DNA of 64,000 bases from Fremontodendron californicum (lineage: Eukaryota; Streptophyta; Magnoliopsida; Malvales; Malvaceae). Made by a program: the position numbers and the translations under genes. Where the stretch lies: contig JAULJL010000002.1 of assembly GCA_030761205.1 (NCBI GenBank), positions 20,811,010 to 20,875,009 on the forward strand. Reading direction: 5' to 3'. The first letter of the stretch is position 1, and each line of letters starts with the position of its first letter. This document shows, piece after piece, positions 1 to 12,420 of this stretch. The notes beneath the pieces were generated by a model. The model ran no database searches. It was not told the DNA's origin and was given only the letters and a program-made list of their open reading frames with translations.

Positions 1-500
1 TTCGTTTGCAAATGGCCAAATCCAGGGCCTCCTATGCAATAATTCAAAAAGATAAATCACGAAAAAATAGCAAATGGACTCTAAAAATTCTGAAATTTTG
101 CAAATCTCATTTTTAAATTATTTGGAAGATATTGGCGAAAAAAAATCTTGATTCGGAGTCCATTTGCAAAATGGCCAAATCCCAAGCCTCCTATGCAGTA
201 ATTCAAGCCGATAAATCCCGAAAAAATACCAAATTAGCTCCAAAAATTATGAAAGCTTCCAGATCACATTTTTAAATTATTTGGAAGATATTGGTGAAGA
301 AAAATCTTTATTTGGAGCTCTTTTAAAAAATGGTAAAATGTAGGGGCATAAAAGGGCATTTTTGGAAGAAAAAATCCAAATAAATAGCAAACGGACTCGG
401 ATAATTTTGAAAACTTCCTGAACTCAATATTATAATATTTTGGAAGTATTAAAAAAAGAAAAATTGAATTTGGAGTCCGTTTGATATTTATTTGCATCCG
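1..500 (+). repeat. About 158-bp subrepeats in the Ogre-like LTR
   Basis: The phrase AAAAAATAGCAAATGGACTC and variants recur near 62, 220 and 380, spaced about 158 bases. Each is followed by a degenerate 'TTGGAAGATATTGG...GATTCGGAG' segment. The same block occurs in the other LTR copies. The units are diverged, so this is an old internal duplication of the LTR. Confidence 0.7.
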
Positions 501-2825
501 GGGGCAAAGCGGTCATTTCACCCAAGCAACCGAAAAGAGCTTCTTTGGGCCTTTCAAAAAATCAGAGTTGGGCTGGAAAATAGAAGTGTTGGCCTGCCCA
601 AGCCCAAATGAAGGAGGAAGCTTCTGATTTTTCAATCAAATGGCTAAAAATCAAGAGTTAGTTAGAGATTCTCTTTGATCAAGCCATGGTGATTAAGCCA
701 CATAGGCCAAGAGAGATGTCAACATTATTCTTTAACAGCTGTAATTTGAGAGAGCTGAGATGCTAATCTAGAGGTGGTAATTTCATGATTTTTCACCTTG
801 AATTATTAGCCATTTGATGGAAAATTGGTTACACAAAAAATGACAACATCCTAGGGGAGGAGAGAGGTAAAATTCTGCCAACATTAAGGGGAGGTGAGAA
901 TTTCGAATTTTCAACTTCATTTTGGCTGATTTCTATTAGTTTTTCTTAGTTTTTCTCTTCTTGGTTGAAAGAAAAAAGGAAAAGTTTAGAAAAGAAAGGA
1001 AAGTTTGAAGAGATAAAGCTTGAAATATAGCTTCTTGAGGTTGCTCTTGAGCACCAACTCTTGCACTTTCTTGATTTTCCATTCTTGTTTTTTCTATTTT
1101 GATTACTATTTGGTGATTTTCCATTTTAGATAAATGTTTTTTATTGTTCTTTTTAAGTTCTTCCTTTATCTCTTTCTTAAGTATATTTTTTACATTTTAT
1201 TTTTACAATAAACTCACCATGGCCAAATGTCCTACATTATTTATTTTAAGTTGCTGTTTTGATTTATTTTACCATATTGTTTATGTCATTTTCTTTTATT
1301 TTGATGTTTGAAATGTTGGTAGGTTTTTGCATTTGCATGACATTTAATTTAGTTTTGCATGCTAGTATACCAAGTGTTTGTGAAAATGCCATGTTTGCTA
1401 GTTACATTATGCTATTCGGCCCCCTATTGGAATTCTTGCATTTTATGTGCATTCTTGCCATGTTAGTTGATAGGTTAGCATTTGCATGATATTTGGTTGA
1501 GTTTTTGGTTTAAGCATGCTTTGTGTTTGTCAAAATGCCATGCATATTTTAGTTATTAGGTTTGGTTCATTTGCCATGCATGTTCATGCATTTTAGGTCT
1601 AGGTTGCATTAAATGCCATGCAAGTTCATTTAGGTCTAGGTCACTATATGAATGCCATGCATTTTTCATGACATTTAGGTTTAAGCTCATGCATTTCATG
1701 CACTATGTTTGCTGTACTGTTTCATGCATTTCATGTTCATGCCACTTGAATAATGACTTGAGCCAATTAATGGTTCAAAGTCATGCTCTCTTGAGCACAC
1801 TTGTGGAAAATTAAGTTTGTCAAATTGATTATTCTACCTTTGTGATTTTTTTACTTAGCCAATTTTTATCTAACTTTCAAAAAGTCCTAGCTACTGTTTG
1901 TAAGTCATTTTATGAGTTTCAAATATTTTTACTTTGATTTTTAAATGATTTTATCAAAGGAAAAAATGTGTTTTGGCAAAGCAGTTTTTTTTTCACCCAA
2001 AACTCGTACATCTCTGATTTTTTTTGGGAATTCATCTTTAATCAGAAAATTAAGCCGATCTTTTTCCTACATGTCCTGAGTCTCCAGTATTTTTTTGAGA
2101 ATGTTTTGAATTTTTAAAAATAGGATAAAAAATCGTGTCTTAAAACTGGACAGTGGAGTCAGAATTGAATTTAAAGAAAAATCATTTTTCTATTTTGGTT
2201 AAGTTACTTAGAGTGGGCTGATTAGGAGGGTTAGCTACTGACTTAGGTAGTTTCTAAGCCTTTTTAAACTCTAAAAATGGTTTTTCAAGTCTCGGGTTAA
2301 GGGTAGTCAAGTCCGGATTTTTGAACTTAGGAAGTTAGAGCCATTTTAAAAAAGATTTAGCCGAGTTTTTATTTTTAATTCAAGCTTTTCAAAATTGTTT
2401 TCAAACAATTACAAAGTATTTTGGTTTTAGAATATTTAATTTGACATATTTTCCTAAGGTAGACGGATATCTTTTTAGATATAAGGATTTCCTTAATAAA
2501 AGGAAAAGATACATTTCATGCATTGCATTTTTCATATTCATGAATTTTATATAATATGTCATTCTTGTTATTATAATTTCTATGATATTGTTATTATTTT
2601 GATTTATATTTTTTTGATGTTATATGGTTTGTTATATGATTTGTAATATTTCATGATATCCTATGCTTTTATTTAGTTATTTTTTTGTCATATTATTTAG
2701 CATATACTATGTTCATGCATTATTATTTTCATTTTTATTTTTTCATACATATTATATGATAGCATTATTTCATATTCCATCTCATTTAATTTATATGCCA
2801 TATCATTCATATTTGCCATGTCATT

Positions 2826-3168
2826 TAGGTTATTTCATTTCATATAGAATATGTTATGTTACTTAGGTTATTTTACTTCATTTAGAAAATATCATGTTAC
2901 TTAGGGTATTTCATTTCATATAAAATATGTTATGTTACTTAGGTTATTTTATTTCATTTAGAAAATATCATGTTACTTAGGTTATTTCATTTCATATAGA
3001 ATATGTTACGTTACCTAGGTTATTTTATTTCATTTAGAATATATTATATGACTTAGGATATTGCATCTCATATAGAATGTATTATGTTACATAGGTCATT
3101 TAATTTCATTTAGAATATATCATATAACTTAGGATATTTCATTTCATTTAGAATATACTAAGACATTC
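2826..3168 (+). repeat. 38-bp tandem repeat, nine units, within the LTR
   Basis: The word TAG of 'TTAGGTTATTT' falls at 2826, 2864, 2902, 2940, 2978, 3016, 3054, 3092 and 3130, exactly 38 bases apart. Units alternate between 'CATATAGAATATG' and 'CATTTAGAAAATATC' versions, giving a 76-base higher-order pattern in the first part. The other Ogre-like LTRs have similar but much less regular sequence at the matching place. Confidence 0.85.
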
Positions 3169-3956
3169 AAATCATGTCATGTCATTTTGGTTGCATTATA
3201 TTATCAAGATTTTGCTATGTCATTTTATTTATGTCATGCATATACATATTCATTTCTTTTAAATGTTTTCAAAAAAGATAATGGTTTTCAATAAAAAATT
3301 AAAGATATTACCGAGTTAAAATAATTCATGAGTTCTCTACCGGGTTTGCTGGAGGGAATATCATCAGTTATCATTAATAAAGGAATATCTTTCTTTCAAA
3401 AAAGAGAATGATTCGGAAAGTTTTCCAAAACTAATAAAAATTTCTATATTTTGCCACGTTTGTTGGGGAATATAGGAAAATTTTGAATTTATAAATTCCG
3501 GATCATTTTCAATAAAAAAAGGGAATTATTTTTCTTTAAATTGGGAATTAACTCGAAATACTAAATTTAAAACCAACTTTTTACCGAGACTTGAGATAAC
3601 ACACGATTAATAAGGTACCGATTTATACGGGCGTTGTGGGGGTGCTAATCCTTCCCCGCACGTAACCGACTCCCGAACCCGCTTCTTTGATTTCTCTGGT
3701 TTTAAAACGCAGACTTGAAATTGGTTTTTAAAATGTTTTAATTAATTTTTAAAATATTTTATAAAACCGGTTTTAATAGGTGGCCGATCACACCTAGCTA
3801 AAAAAGATTGGTGGCGACTCCATGTCTTTTTTAAGGTCATTTTCAAAACCTTCATTTTTAGAGGAATTAAGTCGATTTTTTCTCGCTTTTTTTAATGTCA
3901 CGCTTAACGAATAATAAAGTCTTGCAATGAGACTCGTTATTTTTTAGGTTGCGACA

Positions 3957-4177
3957 GTGCCAATCAAATAAGAGCGAAATTTCTCTAAAGCAAAAACAAT
4001 TGCCAAAAGCTCTTTTTCAGTTCTAGAATAATTGAATTGAGCATCATTAAATGTTTGGGAGGCATAATAAATAGCATGTGAGGCTTTGCCAACCCGTTGG
4101 CCTAAAACAGCTCCAATTGCATAATCACTAGCATTACACATAATTTCAAATGGTACATTCCAATCTGGTGGTTGCAT
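3957..4177 (-). pseudogene. RNase H fragment of Athila-like element B
   Basis: About 70 residues match the start of the Ty3/gypsy RNase H domain: 'CNASDYAIGAVLGQR' carries the first catalytic Asp, and 'ASQTFNDAQFNYSRTEKELLAIVFALEKF' is described here only in part, with the catalytic Glu in TEKELLA. The frame then runs into the Ogre-like LTR at 3956, which removes the rest of RNase H and the integrase. The usual Asp-Ala-Ser is reduced to Asn-Ala-Ser-Asp, so the active site may already have been altered before truncation. Confidence 0.75.
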
Positions 4178-4202
4178 GATAGGGGCTGATTCAAAAGTCC
4201 TT

Positions 4203-5950
4203 TCAAGGTTTCAAACGCCTTTTGCATTTATCATCAAAGTGAAAAACCACATCTTTTTGTAGCAACTTGCAAAGAGGTAATGTTATCTTTGAGAAATCGT
4301 TGATAAATCTTCTATAGAAACCTGCATGTCCAAGAAAAGAATGAACCTCTCTCACATTTGTGGGAGGTGGTAATGAATGCATAATATCTATTTTAGATTT
4401 ATCCACTTCTATTCCCTTAGAAGAAATAACATGGCCTAAAACTATACCTTGTTCTACCATAAAATGACACTTTCCTAATTCAATACAAGGTTAGTTTCCA
4501 TGACACTTTTAGGTTCTCTAGACATCTATCAAAAGAATCACCATAGACATTAAAATCAGCCATAAAAACTTCTATGATGTTCTCTACATAATCTGAGACT
4601 CTGCTAACCATACACCTTTGGAATGTAGCCGGTGCATTACAAAGACCAAATGGTACTGGTCGGTATGCAAAAGTACCAAATGGACATGTAAAAGTTATCT
4701 TCTCTTGGTCCTCCGGACCAATTGGAATTTGTTTATAACTTGAAAAACCATCAAGAAAACAATAATGAGAATGGCCAGCTAACCTTTCAAGCATTTGATC
4801 AATAAAAGGTAAAGGAAAATGGTCTTTGCGAGTTGTGGAATTAAGTTTATAGTAGTCAATACAAACTCGCCAACCTGTTTGAATCCTAGTAGGAACAAGT
4901 TCATTCTCATTATTTGTTACAACTGTTACACTTGATTTCTTTGGAACCACTTAGACCGGGCTCACCCATTTGCTATCCGAGATAGGATAGATCACTCCAA
5001 CATCTAGGAGCTTCAGTATCTCCTTTTTCACAACCTCCATCATAGGAAGGTTCAATCTTCGTTGTGCCTCTCTTGTTGGTTTTGACCCTTCCTCTAACAA
5101 AATTTGGTGCATGGACATGAATGGGCTTATTCCCTTGATATCGACAATTGTCCAACCAATTGCTGTCTTATGCTCCCTAAGCACCCAGATAAGTCTCTCT
5201 TCTTGCAAAGGTATGAGCTCTTTGGCAATGATGATCGGTAGTGTATCCTTTTCACCTAAGAACACATATTTCAAGTGGTCTGGTAATGGTTTCAACTCCA
5301 AAGTTGGTGCCTGCAAAATGGAAGATATAAGTTTCTCATTAGATAAAGTCAAATCAATCAATGAAACATCAAAACTTTTATCTTTAGATGGCAAGATTTG
5401 TAAAGATGTCAATGCATCTTTCACATGGCTTTTCAAGGGTAGTTCAATTTCCACCATTCTGAGGATTTTGCTAATGACCACTTCCAAACCATCTTCATCA
5501 TCTAGGTCATAAGCTTGCAGCATCAAGGAATCAATTATGTCAATAGTAAAAGCAGAATGTACATTACTAGGATATCTCATGGCCTCAAATTTATTGAAAC
5601 AGATTATCTCGCCATCAAATTCCATAGTGAGGCCATCATGCATATCTATTTTAGTCCTAGCTATTTTTAAGAATGGCCTCCCTGAAAGAATGGGTGTTGG
5701 ATTAGAAGACATCTTATCTTCCATCTCAATAACATAGAAATCAACGGGAAAGACCAACTCATTAACTTGGACAAGGACATCTTCTACAACTCCTCCTGGA
5801 TAAGTGTTAGAACGGTCAACAAGTTGTATTATTACACCGGTTTCCTCTAATGGTCCTAGATTCAATGAAGCATAAATTGAATATGGCATGACATTAATAG
5901 ATGCTCCTAGATCTAGCATAGCACGCTCAAACCTGGTGTTTCCTATCTTA
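4203..5950 (-). pseudogene. Protease and reverse transcriptase of Athila-like element B
   Basis: The first frame (5919 down to 4951) begins at the aspartic protease motif MLDLGASINVMPYSIY and continues through the flap-side ILSGRPFL to the start of RT (RLNLPMMEVVKKEILKLL). A stop follows WVSPV. The next frame (4950-4480) holds RT with CIDYYKLN, FPLPFIDQMLERLAG, FLDGFSSYKQI and VPFGLCNAPATFQRCM. The polymerase motif reads VFMADFNVYG where the family has FMDDF-type residues, so one catalytic Asp is lost. A third frame (4460-4203) is the RT connection domain (VLGHVISSKGIEVD, REVHSFLGHAGFYRRFI). The enzyme cannot be active. Confidence 0.85.
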
Positions 5951-5969
5951 CAAGGAATGGTAAATATAC

Positions 5970-6439
5970 CTAGATCCTTACATTTAGGTGGGAGTTTCTT
6001 TTGAAGAACAGCCGAGACATTCTCTCCATGGGCATGAGACCTTCATAGAAATATTGGATGAGAAATTGTTCACTTATATGATGGTGTGCATATGATGCAC
6101 AAAGTTTCTTGAACCTCTCCCAATATTCATACAAGGGCTCTCCGTTGTATTGCCGAATCCCACATATCTCTTTTCTAATATTGGCAGCCTTAGATGCTGG
6201 AAATACCTTTCCAAGAATGCTTTCTTCATACCATTCCATGTAGTTATGGTCCTGGATGGTAGGTAGTAGAGCCATTCCTTTGCCAAATCAGCTAGAGAGA
6301 ATAGGAAGACTCTCAACTTAACTTGCTCTTCTATGACCCCAGTTGGTCTCATACTTGAGCAAACTATATGGAATTCCTTGAGGTGCTTATTAGGATCTTC
6401 TCCTGCAAAACCATGAAAAGTTTGGAGAAGATGAACCAA
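5970..6439 (-). pseudogene. Gag fragment of Athila-like element B
   Basis: Two overlapping minus-strand frames, offset by a frameshift near 6200, encode an Athila-type retrotransposon Gag capsid region. It includes TFHGFAGEDPNKHLKEFH, then LRVFLFSLADLAKEWLYYLP, then ICGIRQYNGEPLYEYWERFK and FLIQYFYEGLMPMER. Immediately after MPMER the reading joins sequence just upstream of protease, so the zinc knuckle and linker (about 1 kb in intact relatives) are deleted. The related fragment D at 41433-42308 retains part of what is missing here. Confidence 0.8.
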
Positions 6440-6748
6440 ACTAGATTTTAATTAAAAAACTACCTCAAGATTAGCATATTCAATGCATAATGGTTATTGA
6501 ACCAAGTTCGGAGTGGCTAGCTCATTGAGAGTTTGGTTGTCAGCTGCCATTTCTCCTTATTCCTCTTGGATGTCTCGGATCAACTCTTCGCTTGAACTTT
6601 TGTATGAAACAACAAATTCCAAAATTCTCTTAAGTCTTAAGTCTTCTTCGGGATCTTGGAACATTCACTGAAAAACAAAAACAAGAAAGTAAATAATTAG
6701 AACTAAAAGTAAGAATAAACCAAATAACAAATAAACTAAAAGAAGCAA

Positions 6749-6766
6749 TCCCCGGCAACGGCGCCA
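6749..6766 (-). other. Primer binding site of element B (tRNA-Asp type)
   Basis: On the minus strand the sequence is TGGCGCCGTTGCCGGGGA, the 18-nt PBS expected for tRNA-Asp and usual for Athila elements. It lies six bases inside the LTR boundary at 6773. It fixes the element's orientation. Confidence 0.9.
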
Positions 6767-6772
6767 AAATCT

Positions 6773-7277
6773 TGATGCACTCAAAAGAGTATATCTTATT
6801 TAACCTTGCACTAAAAAGATCAATTGTAAGTATAGTAGTTAGCAAGGGTCGAGTCCTCAGGGATTGGGTTCAGTTTATTAGCTATAGTTTAAAAACTTTA
6901 GTTCCAAGACAATAAAAGAAAAGTAAAAGAATAGGGGTTTTTGAGATAATTAAAAAGAAAACAAATCTGAATATTAAGAATGCAAGTAAGTAAATAAAAG
7001 AAGTCAAATATGAGAAAAGTATTGTTAAGGTATCATTCTCCACCACTAGACATCATTGAGAATCAATTTCATATCTATCAACATCAATTAGCTATCAAAG
7101 CTATCAACCGTAGATAACAACAAGCTCTGCTACCTCAATCTTTCCTTAATTCGTCGTTAAATAGAACAAGCTCTCTATTTAATCTATAACCATCAAACAA
7201 CCCATAATAAGCTCTCTAAATTCAATTTAATGATAGCTTTATGAAGAGATAGATAGGTTGATCTAAGCAACAAACAC
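6773..7277 (-). repeat. Element B 5' LTR, part 1 of 2
   Basis: The LTR starts TGATGCAC at 6773 on the plus strand and is cut by the Ogre-like element at 7278. The remainder is 35705-37012. The five bases before the cut are AACAC, against AAGAC after the Ogre-like 3' LTR, a plausible but imperfect target duplication. Confidence 0.75.
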
Positions 7278-10200
7278 TGTAGACACCTAATTTTGTCCGG
7301 ACCATTAAATCAGGTACATTTTCTTCCTAAATTGATGTTTCAGAATGCTAAAAGGATTTTCTCATCCTGTAGGTGGTACTCCAAGGCTTAGTCTAAGAAA
7401 GTAGATAAAAAAGTCAAACTCAAAAAAAGTCAATCCTGAAAAAAGTCAACCCCAAAAAAGTCAACTACTAAAAAAGTCAACCCACTTTCAAAATCAAGAT
7501 TTGAGGTTCAATTGAAAAACGGTGAAATAATTTTGATAATCCGAGGTCTACATTGAAAGATATGGAGTTCGGAAGTTGGGTTACGAGATTTAGTAGAAAA
7601 GAAACCCTAGTTCGGAAAATTTGGGAAAAAGTGCTTAAATGATCAAATTGGTCAGAATTGAAGGTCTCAAATGAAAGATAAGCACTGACTACGGGTAATG
7701 GAGAAGCTACTTGGAAGAAAAACTGATATAAAAGTCAATTCGGAAGAAAATCGAGAATTAGGATTTTTGGTGGATTTCGGTGAAATTTGGAAGAATTATA
7801 GAAATGGCCCAACTCGGAAGATCTAAAGCCCTTAATTGATGAGAAATGATTAAACAAGGATAGCCCAAGGCTCAGTTTGAAGAAAATCTGAAAATCGGAC
7901 TTGTTTTGAGCAAAATCAAGTTCTAGAGGCAAAAGGGCAAAATTGGAAAATATGGAAAAAATAGCAAATGAACTCCAAAAATTCAAAAAATGTGCAAATC
8001 TCATTCTTAAATAATTTAAAATAGATTGGCGAAAGAAAATCTTGATTCGGAGTTCGTTTGCAAAATGGCCAAATACTAGGTCTCCTATGTAGTAATTCAA
8101 GTAGATAAATCCCGAAAAAATAGCAAACGAGTTCCAAAAATTTTGAAAATTTGCAAATCTTATTTTTAAATTATTTGGAATAGATTGGTGAAATAAAATC
8201 TTGATTCGGAGTTCGTTAGCAAAATGGCCAAAATCCGGGTCCCCTATGTACTAATTCAAGTAGATAAATCCCGAAAAAATAGTAATTGAGCTCCAAAAAT
8301 TATGAAAACTTCTAGATCATATTTTTAAATTATTTGGAAGATATTGGTGGAGAAAAATCTAGATTCGGAGCTCGTTTAAAAAATGGTAAAGTTGGGGTGC
8401 ATAAAAGGGGTAATTTCGGAAATAAATCCAAAATAAATAGAAAATGGACTCGAAAAACTTTGAAAACTTTCAGAATTCAATTTTTTATTATTTTCGAAGT
8501 ATTGAAAAAATAAAGTTTGAATTTGGAGTTCGTTTGCTATTTATTTAAGTTCGGGGGGCAAAATGGTCATTTTACCAAGAAAACCAAAAAAGGCAAATTT
8601 GTAATTGAGGAAAATATGAAAGAAGAAGGTTTTGAAAGAAAGAAAAAAAAGGTTTTCAATAGAGAACTTGAAGGTAGTCATCTCTTCCAAGCTCTAGCAT
8701 AGCTTTCTTCTTGATTTCCATGGTGTTTTCTTGATTTTCTATCTTGTTTTCCTACTACATTTTTCATATAAATAAAGTTTTTTAATTTTTACTTATGTTT
8801 TCATCTCTTCTTCTTCATTAAAATGGTGGAAAACAATTTTTTTTTATGGTTTCATGCTATGGCCGAATATGGCACATTTACTTGCCTTATTTTTTTATTT
8901 TCTTTCTTCCTTGCATGTTGTTGTGAAAAATGATTTTTACAAGGTTTTTTGAGTATTCTAAGGTTCTTATTTTTTATAAAATATGAAGAAAAAATGTTGA
9001 AATGGCTACATGATCTTGACTAGACCAAGTGACCATGGTTAGGAGAGAGGCTATGCCCATTTTCTGTTTTGCATGGTTTATTTTTTGTTTTATTGAGATG
9101 GAAAGGCTTCATGATCTTGGCAAGACCAAGTGATTATGGTTAGGTGAGAGGCTATGCCCATTTTATACCAACCATGGAGCTTAACTTTCCTTGTTTTACT
9201 TACTAGTTTTGCTTGTTATTTGTTTTGCATGTCTATGTTAAATCTTTTATATATATGTTCTTTACATTATTTTCTATGCTATATTTACTTATATATGTCA
9301 TTTCCATGCTTGATATCCTTGCATATTTGGCCATTGTTGTTCATATGCTCATGTTGTGCATTTTTTCATGCCTCCTGTCTTACATGTTTGCATTTTCTTT
9401 ATTCTGTTCCATGACCATTCGGCAACTTCATTTTTGTATGCCTTGCATGTGCATGTGCATTTTCCTTTTGCTTCTTAACTTGTTTGCATCTCTATGCCAT
9501 GAACTTGTATATTTTTATTTTAGTATGCCATGTGCTTATGAAAAACTATGATAAAACGCCATCTTTTTTTTTCTCATAACCATTCGGCACTTCACTTTTT
9601 TTATGCCTTACATGTGCATTTTCCTTTTGTTTATTAACTTGCTTGCATTTCTATGCCATGAGCTTGTGCATTTTTATTTTAGTATGATATATGCTTATGA
9701 AAATGTCATCACATTATGCATCTTAGTATGATTTGTCATGTACTTGTGCCATTTAGGATTGCATTAAAGTCTCATGTGATCATTTGGCCTCTTCATGCAT
9801 CCCTTGCCTTGTCATGCATTTGCATTTTGTTTAGGTAACATGCTTTGTATTATCATATCTTGAAATTGTGAATTAGTTTCTGTTTGTTCCAGCATTGACA
9901 TTAGTTTCATGGGTCATTGTATGTTCATAGTATTGCTATGAATGTTCATTACATTTTAGGTCTAGGCCATATTGGTATTGCCATGCATATTGAGTCTTAA
10001 ATTACATTGGTATTGTCATGCATTACTATGCTATTTAGGTCTTAGGTTACATTAGCATTTTCATGCATATTCATACCATATTAGGTCCAAATCATATTTA
10101 CATTATCAAGCATTGCATGCATATTGAGTTAGGATAGCATTTATTGCCATGCAAATTCATGCTAGGCATTTAGATTGTTTTGAATTGTCATGCATTTCCT

Positions 10201-12399
10201 TTACCATTTAGACCATTACACCATGAATTTCATACATTTCATTTGCTGTATGTTCATGCATCCCATGTCATTGCCACTTGATTTGTGACTTAGGCCAATT
10301 AATGGCTCAAAGTCATGCTCTCTTGAGCATACTTGTGGAAAATTAAGGAATTGTCAAATTGAGTATTCTACCTTTGTGATTTTTTTACTTAGCCAATTTT
10401 TGTCCAAGGTTTTTAAATGTTTAGCTACTGTCATTAGGTCTTTAGGGTGATCTCCAACAATTTTTACTTTGATTTTTAAATGAATTTATCAAAGGCAAAA
10501 AATATGTTTTGACAAAACAGTTTTTTTTTCACCCAGTACTCGAACATCTCTGATTTTTCTGGGCAGTCATCTTTGATCAAAAAATTAAGCCAATTTTTTA
10601 TCGTGTAGTTTTACATGTTCTGAGTCTCCAGTATTGTTTTTATATTTTTTTGAATTTTTAAAAATAGGATAACAAATCGTGTGGGGAAACCGGATAGTAG
10701 AGGCAGATTTGAAATCAAAAGAGGAATAATGGTTGAATTTGGCTAAGGCATTTAGAGGGGGTTGTTTAGAAGATTTAGCTACCATCTTAGGGTAGTTTGT
10801 AAGCCTTTTTAAACTTTAAAAATGAATTTATAAATCTCGGGTTAAGGGTAGTTAAGTCCGGGATTTTAAACTTAAGAAATTAGAGCTATTTTAAAAGGGT
10901 TTGGTAAGGGTTTTAATTTTTATTCAAGTTTTCCTCAAAATTATTTTCAAACAATCACAAAGTTTAGTTTTTTTTTTTTAGAAAATCTAATTTGACATAT
11001 TTTCGTAAGGTAGCCGGATATCTTTTTAGATATGCGAATTTCTTTATTTAGAGGAAAAAATACATTTTCATGCATTGCATTTTCCATGTTCATGCATTTT
11101 ATTTAAATGTGTGATTTTTTCTATGATATTTTCCATGGTATTATTATTATTTTAATTCACATTTTATGATCTTATATTTGTTTTTCATATGATTTTTAAT
11201 GTTTCATGATATCCTATGCTTTTTATTTAGTTATTTTTGTCATATTATTTAGCATATCCTATGTTCATGCATTATTATTTTTATTTACATGCATATTATA
11301 TGTTAGCATTATTTTAATTTCATGTCATTTCTTGTCATTTAGATCATATTCCATGTCATTTAGGTTATTTTATTTATAATATGCCATATCATTTAAAATA
11401 TGCCATATCATTTAGAATTGCCATGTCATTTAAATCATTTTATCTCATTCAGAATATACCATGATACTTAGGATTTTTCATTTTTATCTAGAATATACTA
11501 TGTCATTTATATTATGTCATATCATTTAGGTTGCATTATATTATCTAGACTTTGCCATGTCATTTTATTTATGTCATACATGTTCATGTTCATATTTTTA
11601 AATGTTTTAAGAAAGATAATGATTTTCAATAAAAAGTAAATATATTCCCGAGTTAAAATAATTGATGAGTTCTCTACCGGGTTTGCTGGAGGGAGTATCA
11701 TCAATTATCATTAATAAAGGAATATCTTTCTTTAAAAAAACGGGAATGATCCGAAAAGTTTTCCAAACGAATAAAAATTTCTATATTTTGCTGATTTTGT
11801 CGGGGAATATAGGAAATTTTGAATTAATAAATTCCGGATCATTTTCAATTAAAAATGGAATTATTTTTTTTAAAATTGGGAATTAACTTGAAATACTAAA
11901 TTAAAATCGACCTTTTTAACGAGATTTGAAATAACACACGATTAATAAGGTACCGTTTTATACGGGCGTTGTAGGGGTGCTAATCCTTCCCCGCACGTAA
12001 CCGACTCCTGAACCCGTTGCTTTGATTTCTCTGGTTTATAATGCAGACTTGAAATTGGTTTTAAAAATGTTTTAATTAATTTTAAAATGTTTTATAAAAC
12101 CGGTTCTAATAGTTGGCTGATCACACCTAGCTAAAAAAGATTGGTGGCGACTCCATGTCTTTTTACAAGGTTGTTTTCATACCCTCGACTATTTATTTTT
12201 TTTCTAGAGGAATTAAGTTGTCTTTTCCTCTGCTCCCATTTCCCCCTCACTCGAACGAGTCCCCGCGATCGGGATCACGTATCGACACCTTCGTTTTTCT
12301 AGAGAAATTAAGTAGACTTTTCATCGTATTTTTAATGTCAAGCTTAACAAATAAAATTGTCTCGCGATGAGACTTGTCGTTATTTTTTAGGTTGCGACA
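7278..12399 (+). repeat. Ogre-like 5' LTR (5122 bp)
   Basis: It begins TGTAGACACCTAATTTTG and ends GGTTGCGACA, followed within four bases by the PBS. It aligns along its length with 29800-35704 but lacks about 750 bases present there (31156-31905), with the joint near 8627. No TATA box or coding region could be identified with confidence. Blocks of homopolymer-rich and GCCATGCA-rich sequence fill the middle. Confidence 0.9.
7950..8560 (+). repeat. About 158-bp subrepeats in the 5' LTR
   Basis: AAAAATAGCAAATGAACTCC-like phrases occur near 7957, 8115, 8275 and 8432, about 158-160 apart. Each is followed by 'CTTGATTCGGAGTTCGTTTGC'-like text. The same array is present at 26270-26860 and 30490-31090. 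Confidence 0.7.
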
Positions 12400-12402
12400 G
12401 CT

Positions 12403-12420
12403 TGGCGACTCCACTGGGGA
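12403..12420 (+). other. Primer binding site of the Ogre-like element (tRNA-Arg type)
   Basis: TGGCGACTCCACTGGGGA lies three bases after the 5' LTR end. This is the tRNA-Arg-type PBS characteristic of Ogre/Tat elements. Confidence 0.85.

Larger units (their letters stand above)
1..3956 (+). mobile_element. Ogre-like LTR, left end outside window
   Basis: This stretch is the same repeat as the LTRs at 7278-12399 and 29800-35704, in the same orientation. It shares the block of short subrepeats, the region rich in GCCATGCA and TTTAGGT words, the CCTTCCCCGCACGTAACCGA block near 3650, and the end GGTTGCGACA at 3947-3956. Base 1 aligns about 770 bases into the complete LTR, so the start is missing. 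It is more diverged than the other copies, especially around 480-950. It ends inside the RNase H region of the minus-strand Athila-like element, so its parent inserted there. No gene is supported; short frames in it are chance. Confidence 0.85.
3957..7277 (-). mobile_element. Athila-like Ty3/gypsy element B, internal part and start of its 5' LTR
   Basis: Read on the minus strand the order is LTR end, PBS matching tRNA-Asp, gag, protease, RT, start of RNase H. It is cut at 3957 by an Ogre-like LTR, so integrase and the 3' LTR are missing from the window. Its 5' LTR is interrupted at 7277 by the 28-kb Ogre-like element and resumes at 35705. All reading frames are damaged and most of the Gag C-terminus is absent. 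This is a dead, nested copy older than both Ogre-like insertions. Confidence 0.85.

Noticed and set aside
5111..5512. 133-codon plus-strand frame
   Set aside because: Antisense of the protease/RT coding sequence of element B.
9154..9551. Hydrophobic overlapping frames, like small membrane proteins, repeated at 32520-32885
   Set aside because: T-rich LTR sequence gives Phe/Leu/Ile-rich chance frames; the frame is not preserved between LTR copies.
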